The notes beneath the pieces were generated by a model. It was not told the origin of the DNA and did not search any database. It saw only the letters and a list, made by a program, of their open reading frames with translations. Shown here in pieces: positions 24,786 to 34,335 of a DNA stretch of 64,000 nt. Every line of letters begins with the position of its first letter. Positions within the stretch are counted from its first letter, which is position 1. Made by a program: the position numbers and the translations under genes. Source of the DNA: JAABQG01 sp963726365 (GTDB taxonomy: Bacteria; Pseudomonadota; Gammaproteobacteria; Burkholderiales; Burkholderiaceae_C); assembly GCA_963726365.1 (NCBI GenBank), contig CAVSCI010000013.1:62001-126000 (forward strand). Reading direction: 5' to 3'.

Positions 24786-25343
24786 TCACAAGGACGCCGC
24801 GGCGCGCGCCGCCTGGTCGTACATGCCCGACAGCACGCGCAGCAGCCTCGCGAGTTCACCGATGTCGCGGTTCAGGCCGTCGTCGGCTTTCAGCGCGTTG
24901 ATCAGGCAGGCCTCGCGGATTTCGCGGTAACGCTGCACATACCCGCGCCCGAGCCTCGGTGGAGGCGTAGGTCACTTCCTTGCCGTTCTTGCTGCCCACG
25001 ACCACGCCCAGGTTCTGCAGCTTCTTCAGCGCGTAGTTGATCAGGTGCGTGTCTTCCACGTTCATGATGAAGCAGATGTCGGCCAGGCGCTTGTCGCGCG
25101 CCCGGTGCGTGACATGGTGCAGCACCAGCACGTCGAGCGGCGTGAGGTCCTTCAGGCCGGCCGCACTCATGCAGTGCGCGATCCAGCGGTGAAAGGCGTT
25201 GCCGGCAACGATCAGGCCGAACTCGAACTCGCTCAGCTCGGCGCTCTGCGGCGACACCAGGTGCGCCGAGGACACGATGGGCGTCGTGCCGCGGCCGGCC
25301 GGATGGCGGGCGCCTGCGCGGGGGAAACGGCTTTCTTCGGCAT
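24786..25343 (-). CDS. MarR-like winged-helix regulator, two frameshifts
   Basis: About 185 residues when read through. Start ATG at 25343 with AGGAGG 9 bases upstream (MPKKAVSPAQAPAIRP). Core FEFGLIVAGNAFHRW, then LTPLDVLVLHHVTHRARDKR and LADICFIMNVEDTHLINYAL (winged helix with recognition helix), LGVVVGSKNGKEVTY (wing), then after an indel near 24947 YVQRYREIREACLINAL and DIGELARLLRVLSGMYDQAA to the stop at 24786. Another indel falls near 25290. It sits between the oxoprolinase and the divergent TRAP operon and probably controls both. The effector is unknown. Confidence 0.7.
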
Positions 25344-25565
25344 CCACATCCTCCTGAAGGCGCGCCGTCGGGACGACCGCGGCGCGGGGCGCCATCCGGA
25401 CCCGGCCCGGCAACATGGCATCGATATTGCAAGAGCCGGATTGTAGATAGAACACAAACAATTTATCAACGATTTGTTGACATTCAGGGAAAACACCAAT
25501 CATCATTCACCCCGTCGGCACTACAGTGCCAACATCACCAACCAACCTTGTTCACGGAGCCTTTC

Positions 25566-26553
25566 ATGAATCGTCGCCTGTTTGCACTCACCACCACCAT
25601 GGCCGCAATCACCCTGTCGCTGGCTGCCGGATCGGCCGCCGCCCAGACCAAGTGGGACCTGCCCGCCGCCTACCCGGCCACCAACTTCCACTCGGTCAAC
25701 CTGCACGGAGTTCGCCAACGACGTGGACAAGGCCACCGGCGGCAAGCTCAAGATCACGGTGCATGCCAACGGTTCGCTGTTCAAGGCGCCCGAGATCAAG
25801 CGCGCCGTGCAGGGCGGGCAGGCGCAGGCCGGTGAAATCCTGCTGGCCAACTTCCAGAACGAGTGGCAGCTGTTCGGTGCCGACGGCCTGCCCTTCCTGG
25901 CCGACAGCTATGACGAGTCGGCCAAGCTGTACAAGGTGCAAAAGCCCTTCCTGGAGAAAAAACTCGCCGAGCAGGGCATGGCGCTGCTGTACGCCGTGCC
26001 ATGGCCGCCCCAAGGCATCTACGTCAAGAAGCCGATCAACTCGGCCGCCGACCTGAAGGGCGTGAAGTGGCGCGCCTACAGCCCCGCCACGGCGCGCATT
26101 GCCGAACTCGTCGGCGCCCAGCCCGTGACGGTGCAGGCGGCGGAACTGTCGCAGGCCATGGCCACCGGCGTCGTCGAGTCCTACATGTCGTCGGGCTCGA
26201 CCGGCTTCGACACCAAGACCTACGAGCACATCAAGTACTGGTACGACACCCAGGCCTGGCTGCCGAAGAACGCGGTGATCGTCAACAAGGCGGCCTTTGA
26301 TGCGCTCGACGCGCCCACGAAGCAGGCCGTGATGAAGGCCGCCGCTGACGCCGAGGTGCGCGGCATCGCTGGCTCCAAAAAGACCAACACCGACTCGATC
26401 GACAAGCTCAAGGCCAATGGCATGAGCATCGTGGCGCCGTCGGCCCAGCTCAAGGCGGACATGAAGAAGGTCGGCGACGTGATGCTCAAGGAATGGCTGG
26501 AAAAGGCCGGCCCCGAGGGCAAGGCGCTGATCGACGCCTACACCAAGCCCTGA
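25566..26553 (+). CDS. dctP: TRAP transporter substrate-binding protein (DctP), one frameshift
   Basis: Periplasmic binding protein of a tripartite ATP-independent importer, about 328 residues. Signal peptide MNRRLFALTTTMAAITLSLA ends at AAAQTK; the mature protein has LPAAYPATNFHSVN, the DctP core with KRAVQGGQAQAGEILLANFQ, and the conserved LKGVKWRAYSPATAR segment containing the Arg that usually salt-bridges a carboxylate ligand. One extra G at 25707 breaks the frame between NLH and EFANDVD; repair gives a normal-length protein. First gene of dctPQM, so the ligand is probably a carboxylate such as 5-oxoproline, which is inference from context. Confidence 0.85.
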
Positions 26554-26563
26554 CGAGCCGCTG

Positions 26564-27073
26564 ATGCGCAAGGCGCTCGACGCTCTCTACAACGGCGCCG
26601 CCGCCCTGGCGGCGCTTTTCATGGTGTTCCTGCTGGGCATGGTGCTGCTGTCCATCGCCGGCCGGCAGTTCCACTTCCATGTGCCCGGCACCGACGCCTA
26701 CGCGGGCTACCTGATGGCGGCCAGCGGCTTCCTGGCGCTGGCGCACACGCTCAAGCGCGGCGAGCACATCCGCGTGACCCTGATCCTGGGCGCCTTGAAC
26801 GGGCGCTGGAAGAAGGGGCTGGAGCTGTGGGCCCTCGGCTTTGCCTCGGCCCTGTCGGCCCTGTTCGCGTTCTATTGCTGCCGCCTGGCCTGGCAATCGC
26901 GCACGTTTCACGACATTTCCACCGCCAGCGACGCCACGCCGCTGTGGATTCCGCAAATCGGCATGGCCGTGGGCACGGTGATTCTGGCCATCGCCTTTGT
27001 CGACGAACTGGTGCTTGAAATCAGAGGCCAGCGCTTCGCGCCGAGCACCGATGAACCGCTGCGAAATGAGTAA
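26564..27073 (+). CDS. dctQ: TRAP transporter small permease (DctQ)
   Basis: 169-residue membrane protein with four predicted helices: ALAALFMVFLLGMVLLSIAG, a YAGYLMAASGFLALAH segment with the DctQ-typical K-R-G-E-H-I-R-V that follows, ALGFASALSALFAFYCC, and PQIGMAVGTVILAIAFVDEL. Joins the binding protein's delivery to the large DctM channel subunit. Ten bases after dctP and three before dctM. Confidence 0.92.
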   Translation: MRKALDALYNGAAALAALFMVFLLGMVLLSIAGRQFHFHVPGTDAYAGYLMAASGFLALAHTLKRGEHIRVTLILGALNGRWKKGLELWALGFASALSALFAFYCCRLAWQSRTFHDISTASDATPLWIPQIGMAVGTVILAIAFVDELVLEIRGQRFAPSTDEPLRNE

Positions 27074-27076
27074 TCC

Positions 27077-28378
27077 ATGAACGACCTTGCCATCACCGCC
27101 GCCCTGCTGGTATCCCTGCTGCTGATCCTGGGCAGCGGCGTCTGGGTCGGCCTGACGCTGACCGGCGTGGCCTGGATGGCCGTGACGCTGTTTTCGACGC
27201 GCCCGGCGGGCGACGCCATGGCCGTAACGGTCTGGGGGTCGTCGAGCAGCTGGACGCTCACCGCCCTGCCGCTGTTCGTCTGGATGGGCGAAATCCTGTT
27301 TCGCACGCGACTGAGCCAGGACATGTTCAAGGGCCTGGCGCCCTGGGTGCAGGCCCTGCCCGGGCGGCTGCTGCACACCAACGTGATCGGCTGCACCATC
27401 TTTGCAGCAGTCTCGGGGTCGAGTGCCGCCACCTGCGCGACGATCGGCAAGATGACCCTGCCCGAGTTGAAGAGCCGCGGCTATCCCGAGCACATGATCA
27501 TCGGCACGCTGGCCGGTGCCAGCACGCTGGGCCTGCTGATCCCGCCGTCGATCATCATGATCGTCTATGGCGTGGCCGCCGAGGTGTCGATCTCCAAGCT
27601 GTTCATTGCCGGTGTCTTGCCCGGCCTTCTGCTTGCCACGCTGTTCTCGGGCTACATCATGGTCTGGGCCCTGCGCAACCCGCAGCAGGTTCCTGTCTCC
27701 GACGAAAAGACCACCTTTATGCAGAAGCTGTCGCGCTCGCGCAGCCTGATTCCCGTGGTCCTGCTGATCGCTGCGGTGCTGGGCTCGATCTACTCCGGTG
27801 TCGCCACCGCCACCGAGGCCGCCGCCGTGGGCGTCGTGGGCTCACTGGTGCTGTCCACGCTGCAGGGCTCGATGAACTGGGCCACCTTTCGCGACGCCCT
27901 GATGGGCGCCACACGGCTGTATTGCATGATCGCGCTGATCCTGGCGGGTGCGGCCTTCCTGACGCTGTCGATGGGCTACATCGGCCTGCCGCGCCATCTG
28001 GCCGAATGGATAACCGGCCTGGGTCTGAGCCAGGCGCAGCTGATCGTGGCGCTCGCCGTCTTTTTCATCATCCTCGGCTGCTTCCTGGACGGCATCTCGA
28101 TGGTGGTACTGACCATGGGCGTGCTGATGCCGACCGTGCAGGCCGCCGGCATCGACCCGATCTGGTTTGGCATCTTCATCGTGCTGGTGGTCGAGATGGC
28201 GCAGATCACGCCGCCGGTGGGCTTCAACCTGTTCGTGCTGCAAGGCATGACCGGCCGCCAGCTCACCTGGATCGCCCGCGTCACGATGCCCATGTTCCTG
28301 CTGATGTGCGTGGCCGTGGCCCTGATCTATCTGTTCCCCGGCATCGTCACCTGGCTGCCGCAGAAGATGAGCGCCTGA
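27077..28378 (+). CDS. dctM: TRAP transporter large permease (DctM)
   Basis: 433-residue sodium-coupled permease of about 12 helices. Family marks: TALPLFVWMGEILFRT near residue 60, CTIFAAVSGSSAATCATIGK (Na+-site hairpin) near 110, LAGASTLGLLIPPSIIMIVY, ATPTEAAAVGV-like ATATEAAAVGVVG near 245, and PPVGFNLFVLQGMTGRQLTW near 375. Intact. Last gene of the TRAP operon; the racemase-family gene downstream is on the opposite strand. Confidence 0.94.
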   Translation: MNDLAITAALLVSLLLILGSGVWVGLTLTGVAWMAVTLFSTRPAGDAMAVTVWGSSSSWTLTALPLFVWMGEILFRTRLSQDMFKGLAPWVQALPGRLLHTNVIGCTIFAAVSGSSAATCATIGKMTLPELKSRGYPEHMIIGTLAGASTLGLLIPPSIIMIVYGVAAEVSISKLFIAGVLPGLLLATLFSGYIMVWALRNPQQVPVSDEKTTFMQKLSRSRSLIPVVLLIAAVLGSIYSGVATATEAAAVGVVGSLVLSTLQGSMNWATFRDALMGATRLYCMIALILAGAAFLTLSMGYIGLPRHLAEWITGLGLSQAQLIVALAVFFIILGCFLDGISMVVLTMGVLMPTVQAAGIDPIWFGIFIVLVVEMAQITPPVGFNLFVLQGMTGRQLTWIARVTMPMFLLMCVAVALIYLFPGIVTWLPQKMSA

Positions 28379-28426
28379 ACTCCGTCGGCGCGCCTGAATC
28401 GGGGCGCCCGCAAGCGAACGATCGGG

Positions 28427-29200
28427 TCAGCGGCTGCCTTGATCCGGCTCCGGCTGTGCCTGAAAAGGCTTGAACAGCCTGGCATCATCGAGCAGGCACC
28501 AGGTCTTCAGTCCCGTGGCCTCCTGGATGGCATCGCGGTAAGGCGGCATGTTGGTGCATTCAAGCACCACGTCGGTGAGCGCGGGCTCTCGCACCTTCAA
28601 CGCCACGGCGGCGGCCACCACATCGGCGCGTGCCAGCGCCAGATCCATTTCCGGCTGGTTGCCCAGGATGCGCATGGCGAACTCGCCCTTCGGGTCCACG
28701 CCCTGCACCACCACATCAGCCAGGCGCTCACGCGGCACGCCGGCCGCACACAGGTATGCCTTGCCCAGTTTCGCGGCGCTGATGGTCAGCACGCCGACGC
28801 GATGCTGTGCTGCGAGCAACTTGGGCAACAGCATCAGGCTGGAGGTGATGACCGGCACCCGGGTGGCGGATTGCAGTTCCTTCTGCAACAGGACCAGGAA
28901 GCCGCAGGTGGTGGTGATGGCAGCCGCGCCCTCACGCGCGAGGCTTCGCACCACCGCCGCGAAGGCCGGCCCGACGCGCCCGGCGTGCAGGCCGGCGGCC
29001 GATTGCACCACCTTGTCGGGCCAGATGCCGCGCACCACGCGGATGTTCACCGGCACCGGCCAGGTCGCCAGGTTGCCGAGGTCGCCGACCGGCCGGGGAA
29101 ACCGGGTGTCCAGCATCACCACACCCAGAAATGGCGACTGGCCCGGTGTCAGCAGGCGCTGGGTGATCTCGGTGGGGCTTTGCATCACGGGTACAGTCAT
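28427..29200 (-). CDS. aspartate/glutamate racemase family protein
   Basis: 257 residues of the Asp/Glu/hydantoin racemase fold, a cofactor-free two-cysteine enzyme class. Segments: MLDTRFPRPVGDLGNLATWP, AAAITTTCGFLVLLQ (first catalytic Cys) and VVLECTNMPPYRDAI (second Cys). In this subgroup activities on hydantoins, malonates or amino acids are known; the neighbours (oxoprolinase, TRAP carrier) favour a cyclic amide or amino acid. The start ATG at 29200 lies 34 bases from crcB on the other strand; longer in-frame extensions would overlap crcB and are rejected. Confidence 0.8.
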   Translation of the reverse strand: MTVPVMQSPTEITQRLLTPGQSPFLGVVMLDTRFPRPVGDLGNLATWPVPVNIRVVRGIWPDKVVQSAAGLHAGRVGPAFAAVVRSLAREGAAAITTTCGFLVLLQKELQSATRVPVITSSLMLLPKLLAAQHRVGVLTISAAKLGKAYLCAAGVPRERLADVVVQGVDPKGEFAMRILGNQPEMDLALARADVVAAAVALKVREPALTDVVLECTNMPPYRDAIQEATGLKTWCLLDDARLFKPFQAQPEPDQGSR

Positions 29201-29234
29201 GGCCTGTATTGTCCCGTCAATTTCTGGAACCTTC

Positions 29235-29615
29235 ATGCTGCAAGTTATCGCCATCTGCCTGGGCGCCAGCGTCGGCGCGCTGGCCCGTTGGGGCCTGGGC
29301 CTGTGGCTCAACACGTCGGTGGCGGTGCTGCCCTGGGGCACACTGGCGGCCAACCTGATTGGCGGCTATCTGGTGGGTATCTGCGTGGCCGTGTTCAACA
29401 ACCTGCCCGAACTCGACCCGCTCTGGCGGCTGGCGCTGGTCACCGGTTTTCTCGGCGCGCTGACGACGTTTTCGAGCTTCAGTGCCGAGGTGGTGGGCAT
29501 GATGCAACTCCAGCGTTACGGGCTGGCGCTGGGCACCGCGGCGCTGCACCTGCTGGGCTCGCTGGCGCTGACCCTTCTCGGTCTCAGGACAGCTATGCTA
29601 TTCATAGCTAAATAG
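29235..29615 (+). CDS. crcB: fluoride efflux channel CrcB/Fluc
   Basis: 126-residue channel of four helices that dimerises to export fluoride. Marks: GASVGALARWGLG, GTLAANLIGGYLVG (the conserved Asn on helix 2), GFLGALTTFSSFSAE (the Na+-site TTFSSF motif). The last residues, TAMLFIAK, are encoded by the start of dispersed repeat copy C. No fluoride riboswitch is apparent in the 34 bases to the divergent gene. Confidence 0.94.
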   Translation: MLQVIAICLGASVGALARWGLGLWLNTSVAVLPWGTLAANLIGGYLVGICVAVFNNLPELDPLWRLALVTGFLGALTTFSSFSAEVVGMMQLQRYGLALGTAALHLLGSLALTLLGLRTAMLFIAK

Positions 29616-29645
29616 GACCATTCGACAGTGGGGATGGTCACTTTC
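29591..29645 (+). repeat. dispersed intergenic repeat, copy C
   Basis: AGCTATG/CATAGCT arms around a 5-base loop (29591-29609), then AGGACCATTCGACAGTGGGG. Overlaps the last eight codons and stop of crcB. Confidence 0.65.
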
Positions 29646-29798
29646 TTCGCGTATTTCGGGTCTTGAAGCGTCGCGTGCGTCGTTTCACCGTCTGCGGCCC
29701 CGCCCCCTGATCCATTAAGATGCGCCCCCGCCTTGCGCCAGCCTGGCAAGGCCCGTTTGGCCCCTACTCCCCAATCCACAAACCACTCAAGGAAACCC

Positions 29799-30734
29799 TT
29801 GTTCAAGAACCTCATCGTCTACCGCATCGGCGCCGACTGGTCCGCCACGGTCGAACACATGGAAGAAGCCCTGTCGCCCGCGTGCTTTGTCGAATGCGGC
29901 GCCACGCAGGAAAAATCGATCGGCTGGATCGAGCCCCGGGGCGAAAAAAATGGCGCCCTGGTCGAATCCATTGGCGGCCAGCGCATCCTCAAGCTGCAGA
30001 TCGAGACCAAGGCCGTGCCCGGCGCGGTGGTCAAGCGCAAGGCGCAGGAGCAGATCGAGCAGATCGAGAAAGCCACCGGTCGCAAGCCCGGCAAGCGCGA
30101 GGTCAAGGAAATCCGTGAAGACGCCCTGCTGAGTCTGCTGCCGATGGCCTTCACCAAACAATCATCGGTGCTGGTCTGGATTGACCTGGGGTCGCGCCTG
30201 CTGATGACGGACGCCGGCAGTCAGGCCAAGGCCGACGAGGTGATCACCGCGCTGGTCAGCGCCCTGCCCGGCCTGCCGCTCACCCTGGTGCAGACGACCG
30301 TCTCGCCCCAGGTCGCCATGACGCAATGGCTGACGGCGCAAACGCCCGAAGAATGGCCACTGCGCCTGAGCGTGGAGCGCGAATGCGAACTGAAGTCGAA
30401 CGACGAGGAAAAGTCGGTGGTGAAGTTCACGCGCCACAACCTGCTCAACGACGAGATCCGCCACCATGTGGCGCAAGGCAAGCTGCCGGTCAAGCTGGCG
30501 CTCAGCTGGGACGGCCGCGTGGGCTTTGTGCTGACCGAGGCACTGCAGCTCAAGAAGATCAGTTTCCTGGAAGGTGTTTTCGACGGCACCTCGGCCGGCA
30601 AGGAAGACGGCTTTGACGCCGATGTCGCCATTGCCACGGGTGAACTGGGCAAGCTGATTCCGGATCTTTTCGACGCGCTGGGTGGCGAAATGCCGTTGTC
30701 GGGCGGTGCGCCAGCCGGCGTTCCCCCCGGCTGA
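29799..30734 (+). CDS. rdgC: recombination-associated protein RdgC
   Basis: 311-residue ring-forming DNA-binding protein that limits RecA loading and is found in the nucleoid. The N-terminus reads MFKNLIVYRIGADW if the TTG at 29799 is the start, which matches the family exactly and has an AAGGA site about 8 bases upstream; no ATG fits. Family segments: CGATQEKSIGWIEPRG, LKLQIETKAVPGAVVKRKAQ, IREDALLSLLPMAF, ECELKSNDEEKSVVKFTRHN, LNDEIRHHVAQGKLPVKLAL. The frame is intact. Confidence 0.95.
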   Translation: MFKNLIVYRIGADWSATVEHMEEALSPACFVECGATQEKSIGWIEPRGEKNGALVESIGGQRILKLQIETKAVPGAVVKRKAQEQIEQIEKATGRKPGKREVKEIREDALLSLLPMAFTKQSSVLVWIDLGSRLLMTDAGSQAKADEVITALVSALPGLPLTLVQTTVSPQVAMTQWLTAQTPEEWPLRLSVERECELKSNDEEKSVVKFTRHNLLNDEIRHHVAQGKLPVKLALSWDGRVGFVLTEALQLKKISFLEGVFDGTSAGKEDGFDADVAIATGELGKLIPDLFDALGGEMPLSGGAPAGVPPG

Positions 30735-30915
30735 GCCGGGGCACGCGGGACGACGGCTTCAGGAAGAACGGCGTGCAGGCGCGGCGCAGCCATGACGCGC
30801 AGCGCATTTCGCGCAGCACCGGACCCGCCGCCCGATGCGCTGGACACCGCGGGTTCAGTCAACGAATGGGATTTCCGGACGGCTGTATCCCTGGCGCGGA
30901 TTGGCGAGCCTGCGC

Positions 30916-33208
30916 TCAGCAACGGCCCGAGGCCGCGCAGGCGGTGACCCGCCTCAGGTTGTCTTCCACGCGCTCGGTGAAGCGGTTGCGCATGTCCTGA
31001 AGATCGGAAAGCAGCACCCGGACCTCTTCACCCGGCGGGCAACTTTCGGCGCCGCTGGCGACCACCCTCATGTCGGCAAAAGGACTGTCGCTGTCGGGGG
31101 CCTCGACAACACCAGCAGATCGCCGGTGTTCAGGAAACACGCTCCACCGGATGAGAGGTCGGTCACGTCGAGCGGCTGCGCAGCCTGGAACAGGTAGATG
31201 CAGGCGTAGCGCGCGGCCGCACGTCGCCGAGCCCCAGGGGCTCGCCGTTCTGCAGCATCGCCACGCTCAGGCCCACCTGTTTGCGCATCTGCAGCCGCAC
31301 CTCCTCGGAAATTGGCACCAGCAGGCGCGCCACCCATGGCCTGATCAACCGGTCGCGGCCGCCAGGCCACACCGACCAGGTGCAGCCCCAGCGCGCCGTC
31401 GCCGTGCTGCACCCGGGCATCGACCTTGTCCTGCAGCTTCGAGAAGTTGTCGCCAATGCCGCCGCGTTGGGCGTCTCGAAAACCGACGCCACGCCCCAGG
31501 GCGATGCATAGCCGAAACCTTCTTCGAACCCGGACGAGATCTGCAGATCGCCCATCAGCGTCGCCGGATCGCTGTAACCAATGGCCGGTGCGCCATAGTC
31601 CACCCAGCCCGCGCCGCCCCCGGCAACGATGAACACCGGCACCGCGAAAGGCAGGTAATAGCTGCGGTAATAGACCGGCTCGTAGCGCGCGAGGCCGATA
31701 GTAGGCCAGGGGGACGCCGTGGTAATGGCTCAGTTCGTAGTGGCGCACCAGGGGCTGCGCGACGAAGACGGGCCGACCGCCGGACCAGTCGACGTAACGC
31801 ACGCGTTCGATCACCCGGCGCTGCCCACCGGCGGCATCGCGATAGACCATGAAACGGTCCCGATAGAGGACTCTGCCTCGGTGCAGCCCATTTCGCGGTC
31901 AACATCGCTCGGCGTAGAAAAGACTGCGCGAGGGAACTCCGGATTCGTAGTCGGCCACTGGATGACGCGGCGGCCATCCGCATACACGCGTGTCGTGGTC
32001 CCGCTGCGCGCATCCTCGGTCTGCCGGAAGCCTGTCACCTGCTTCGTCCCGTCGGGCAGGGGCGTCTGCGTGATCACGATCAGCAAACCGTCGGGGTTCT
32101 CGCGCCGGGTGTCGAGCCGCGTGATCGCCCCGCGGCACCACGCTGGTCCGGTGTCGACGGCGACCGCACGTGGCGGGACACTCTGCAGGCCTGGCGCGCC
32201 GGGACGATGACCCTGCCCCGGCTCGGCAGCGTCGGGCGGCTGGTCCGTCGAGCGGCTGGCTGCCGGGGCGGCGCACTTCCACTGGCCGTGCACCCTGACT
32301 TTCGGAGGCAGCCGGCAAAGGGCGTCGTGTATGACCCACCTGATCGGCGCCGACGTCGGGCGCCTTGTCGGACCCTGACAGGTGGCTGTGCCGGCGCCGG
32401 CCCCGGCTGAACATGCAATCGTCGCAGCCGGAGGGAAGGCGGGTGCCAGAGTGTCGGTACGATGATCGTCGAGCTTGCCGAGTGACATGGCTGGTCCACC
32501 GCGCTGGCTGCAATCGCCCGACAGCGCTGAGTGCCAGACAGCTTGCGCACTTGCTCGTTCACCGCGCGCTTCAGTTTTCCTGGCCGCGCCGCGGGGCCGC
32601 GCACAGCAGCTATGTTTTTTGTTGCAGATGGTGCTGTCCTTTGCTGACCTTGCGCGACAGGCGCGCAAGGCCTGTTCCTGCTGCGCACGTTGCTGAGCCT
32701 GTTGCTCCTGTTGCGCACGTTGCTGCGCTTCCTGATGGCGCTGCTGCGCCTTTTGCTGCTCAGCGAGCTGTCGCACGCGCTGCTCTGCTGCTGTTGCTGC
32801 TGTTGCTGCTGTTGCTGTTGCTGCTGTGACTGGTGCCGGGCGAGTTGCTGCTGCTACTGCAGGGCCCGTTGCGGGTCCTGCGTGCTCGGGGTTTGCGCGC
32901 TGCGGCAACAGGCGCGGCGCGTTGCGTATCTTTGGGCTGCGATGGCTGCTGTGCGCGCTGCGGATCAGAGCTGTTGGGTATGTTGCGGCTGGGAGCGCGG
33001 CTGGTCCGGATACTTGGCAGGCGCAGGTTTGCTCACGGTCGGAGACGGGACCGCGGCAGTATGGCTCTGAAGCGACGTCGGCGCAGTTGAGCGCCACGAC
33101 GCGAACCTCAGGGGGTGGCGCAGCAAAGGCCGCGGGCCAGGCCAGCAGCAGGCACAGCGCGGACGCCTTGACGCGGTCCCGCCTCACCGTACAGCCGCTG
33201 CCGACCAT
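30916..33208 (-). pseudogene. secreted Gln-rich protein of unknown function, heavily frameshifted
   Basis: I do not recognise a named family. Fragments in all three minus frames line up as one protein of perhaps 750 residues: signal ASALCLLLAWPAAFA, VRVVALNCADV, a Gln/Ala coiled stretch around LAEQQKAQQRHQEAQQ (coded by a CTG/TTG-type triplet tract), TPLPDGTKQVTGFRQTED, TTRVYADGRRVIQW, VIERVRYVDWSGGRPVFVAQ, DLQISSGFEEGFGYASPWG, VTDLSSGGACFLNTGDLLVL, and the C-terminus DNLRRVTACAASGRC. Two genes cannot be ruled out. Indels occur about every 60-100 bases. Upstream lies the SH3 gene on the same strand. Confidence 0.5.
32785..32826 (+). repeat. CTG/TTG triplet tract
   Basis: Fourteen consecutive CTG or TTG triplets, read as Gln (CAG/CAA) on the minus strand inside the Gln-rich gene. 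Length may be miscalled given nearby errors. Confidence 0.7.
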
Positions 33209-33228
33209 GGCGTGGGAATACCGGTGCG

Positions 33229-34044
33229 CTAGCGATACGCCGCGCAACGCCTTGTAGAATCATCATAGGGACGCTCACGCGAAGGCCTAGCGCACAGCGG
33301 GTGAAGGGGCCGGAAGAGCGGGAAGCTGGAAAAAGAAGAAAGAACACAGATACTGTTATAGGAAGGAGGAAGATGACTGATAATACAGAGGAGAGATTGG
33401 AGGGAGGACGCTGAATACTGATACCGCCGACGATGGAGGAGGTCGATTGTACGCCGCCAAAGCAGAGAACGAAAGGGTGGAGGACGATGACAGAAAACAC
33501 CGACACAGACGACTGGAGGGGGAGAATGGTTGCCCGGAGGACTGAATATAGGTGAGGGCGAGTAAGAGAGAGGGGAGGTCGATAAAAGGGCGAGGTGGGT
33601 ATCTCGGACGCGGCGGGTAGCCCCGAGGACCGTAACTCGGCCAGGGCTGGGCGGCCCATAGCTGCGCTGCGGATACGAGGGGCGCCCAAAGTAGAAGTTG
33701 TCTGAATAGCTGCACACGAAAAAGGCGGTGATGACGATGCACAGCAGGGCTCCGTAATTGATCAAGGGAACGTAACCGCTCTGGTAAGGGATAGACGATG
33801 TTGCCGGAATAGACGCATGCGCGGATCGGGGCTGACTACGACGTCGCACCAGCGGTAGTCGCACAGACAGCTTTACACGGACAGGGCTGCTACGGGACAG
33901 AAGGGTGGCGATCACTGGATATTACCGGGAAGGGCTGGATAGCAGGTTGACCTCTTTGGCGGCATAAGACAGCACCGCATGGGACGTCACGGGCAAAACC
34001 GCCAGAAGCGCCAAATCCAATTTATATAAATTCAAGCTTTTCAT
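33229..34044 (-). pseudogene. SH3-domain secreted protein with Pro/Ser/Tyr-rich tail, frameshifted
   Basis: Start ATG at 34044 gives a signal MKSLNLYKLDLALLAVLPV; the mature part begins LSYAAKEVNL, then PVIATL and VRV in a second frame, the pattern of a bacterial SH3 domain (VNLRAGPS..YPVIATLPAG..VRV), usually peptidoglycan- or envelope-binding. A hydrophobic YVPLINYGALLGIVITAFF segment, NFYFGRPWYPQRSYW and a long Pro/Arg/Tyr/Ser tail follow. The tail's coding strand is pyrimidine-rich (33300-33600). At least four indels. Probably transcribed with the Gln-rich gene. Confidence 0.5.
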
Positions 34045-34335
34045 GTTTTATCTTGGTGAACAAGGTTGTCCTTCGATTGGCTGTTAGCTCCCTAAACGCT
34101 TCAGGTCACGCGTCTGCAGACATCGCCAGTCGGCAGCAAGTAAGGAATTGTATTTTATTGGTCGCAAGTAGGGCGTAATTTGTACCTTGCACGCGGCAGA
34201 CGCGCCACGAGGCATATTCGCTACACTGCAACAAGGGTCCTCGGCTGCACTGCCATGCTTCTGGCAAGACAAGGCTCAGAGCTTGCCGAGCTTGATGAAA
34301 ACGCATCCACACCGGATGCACAAAGGTGAACGACC
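34045..34335. other. 291-base AT-richer intergenic region
   Basis: Between the divergent SH3 and FAD-oxidoreductase genes; clearly lower in GC than its surroundings. I see no RNA gene or convincing promoter, only a short AT-rich run near 34145-34165 that could hold one. Confidence 0.4.

Noticed and set aside
29201..29234. Fluoride riboswitch before crcB
   Set aside because: Only 34 bases to the divergent gene; no conserved pseudoknot sequence.
32785..32826. Tandem triplets as a CRISPR or minisatellite
   Set aside because: No spacers; it is a Gln-codon run inside a coding region.
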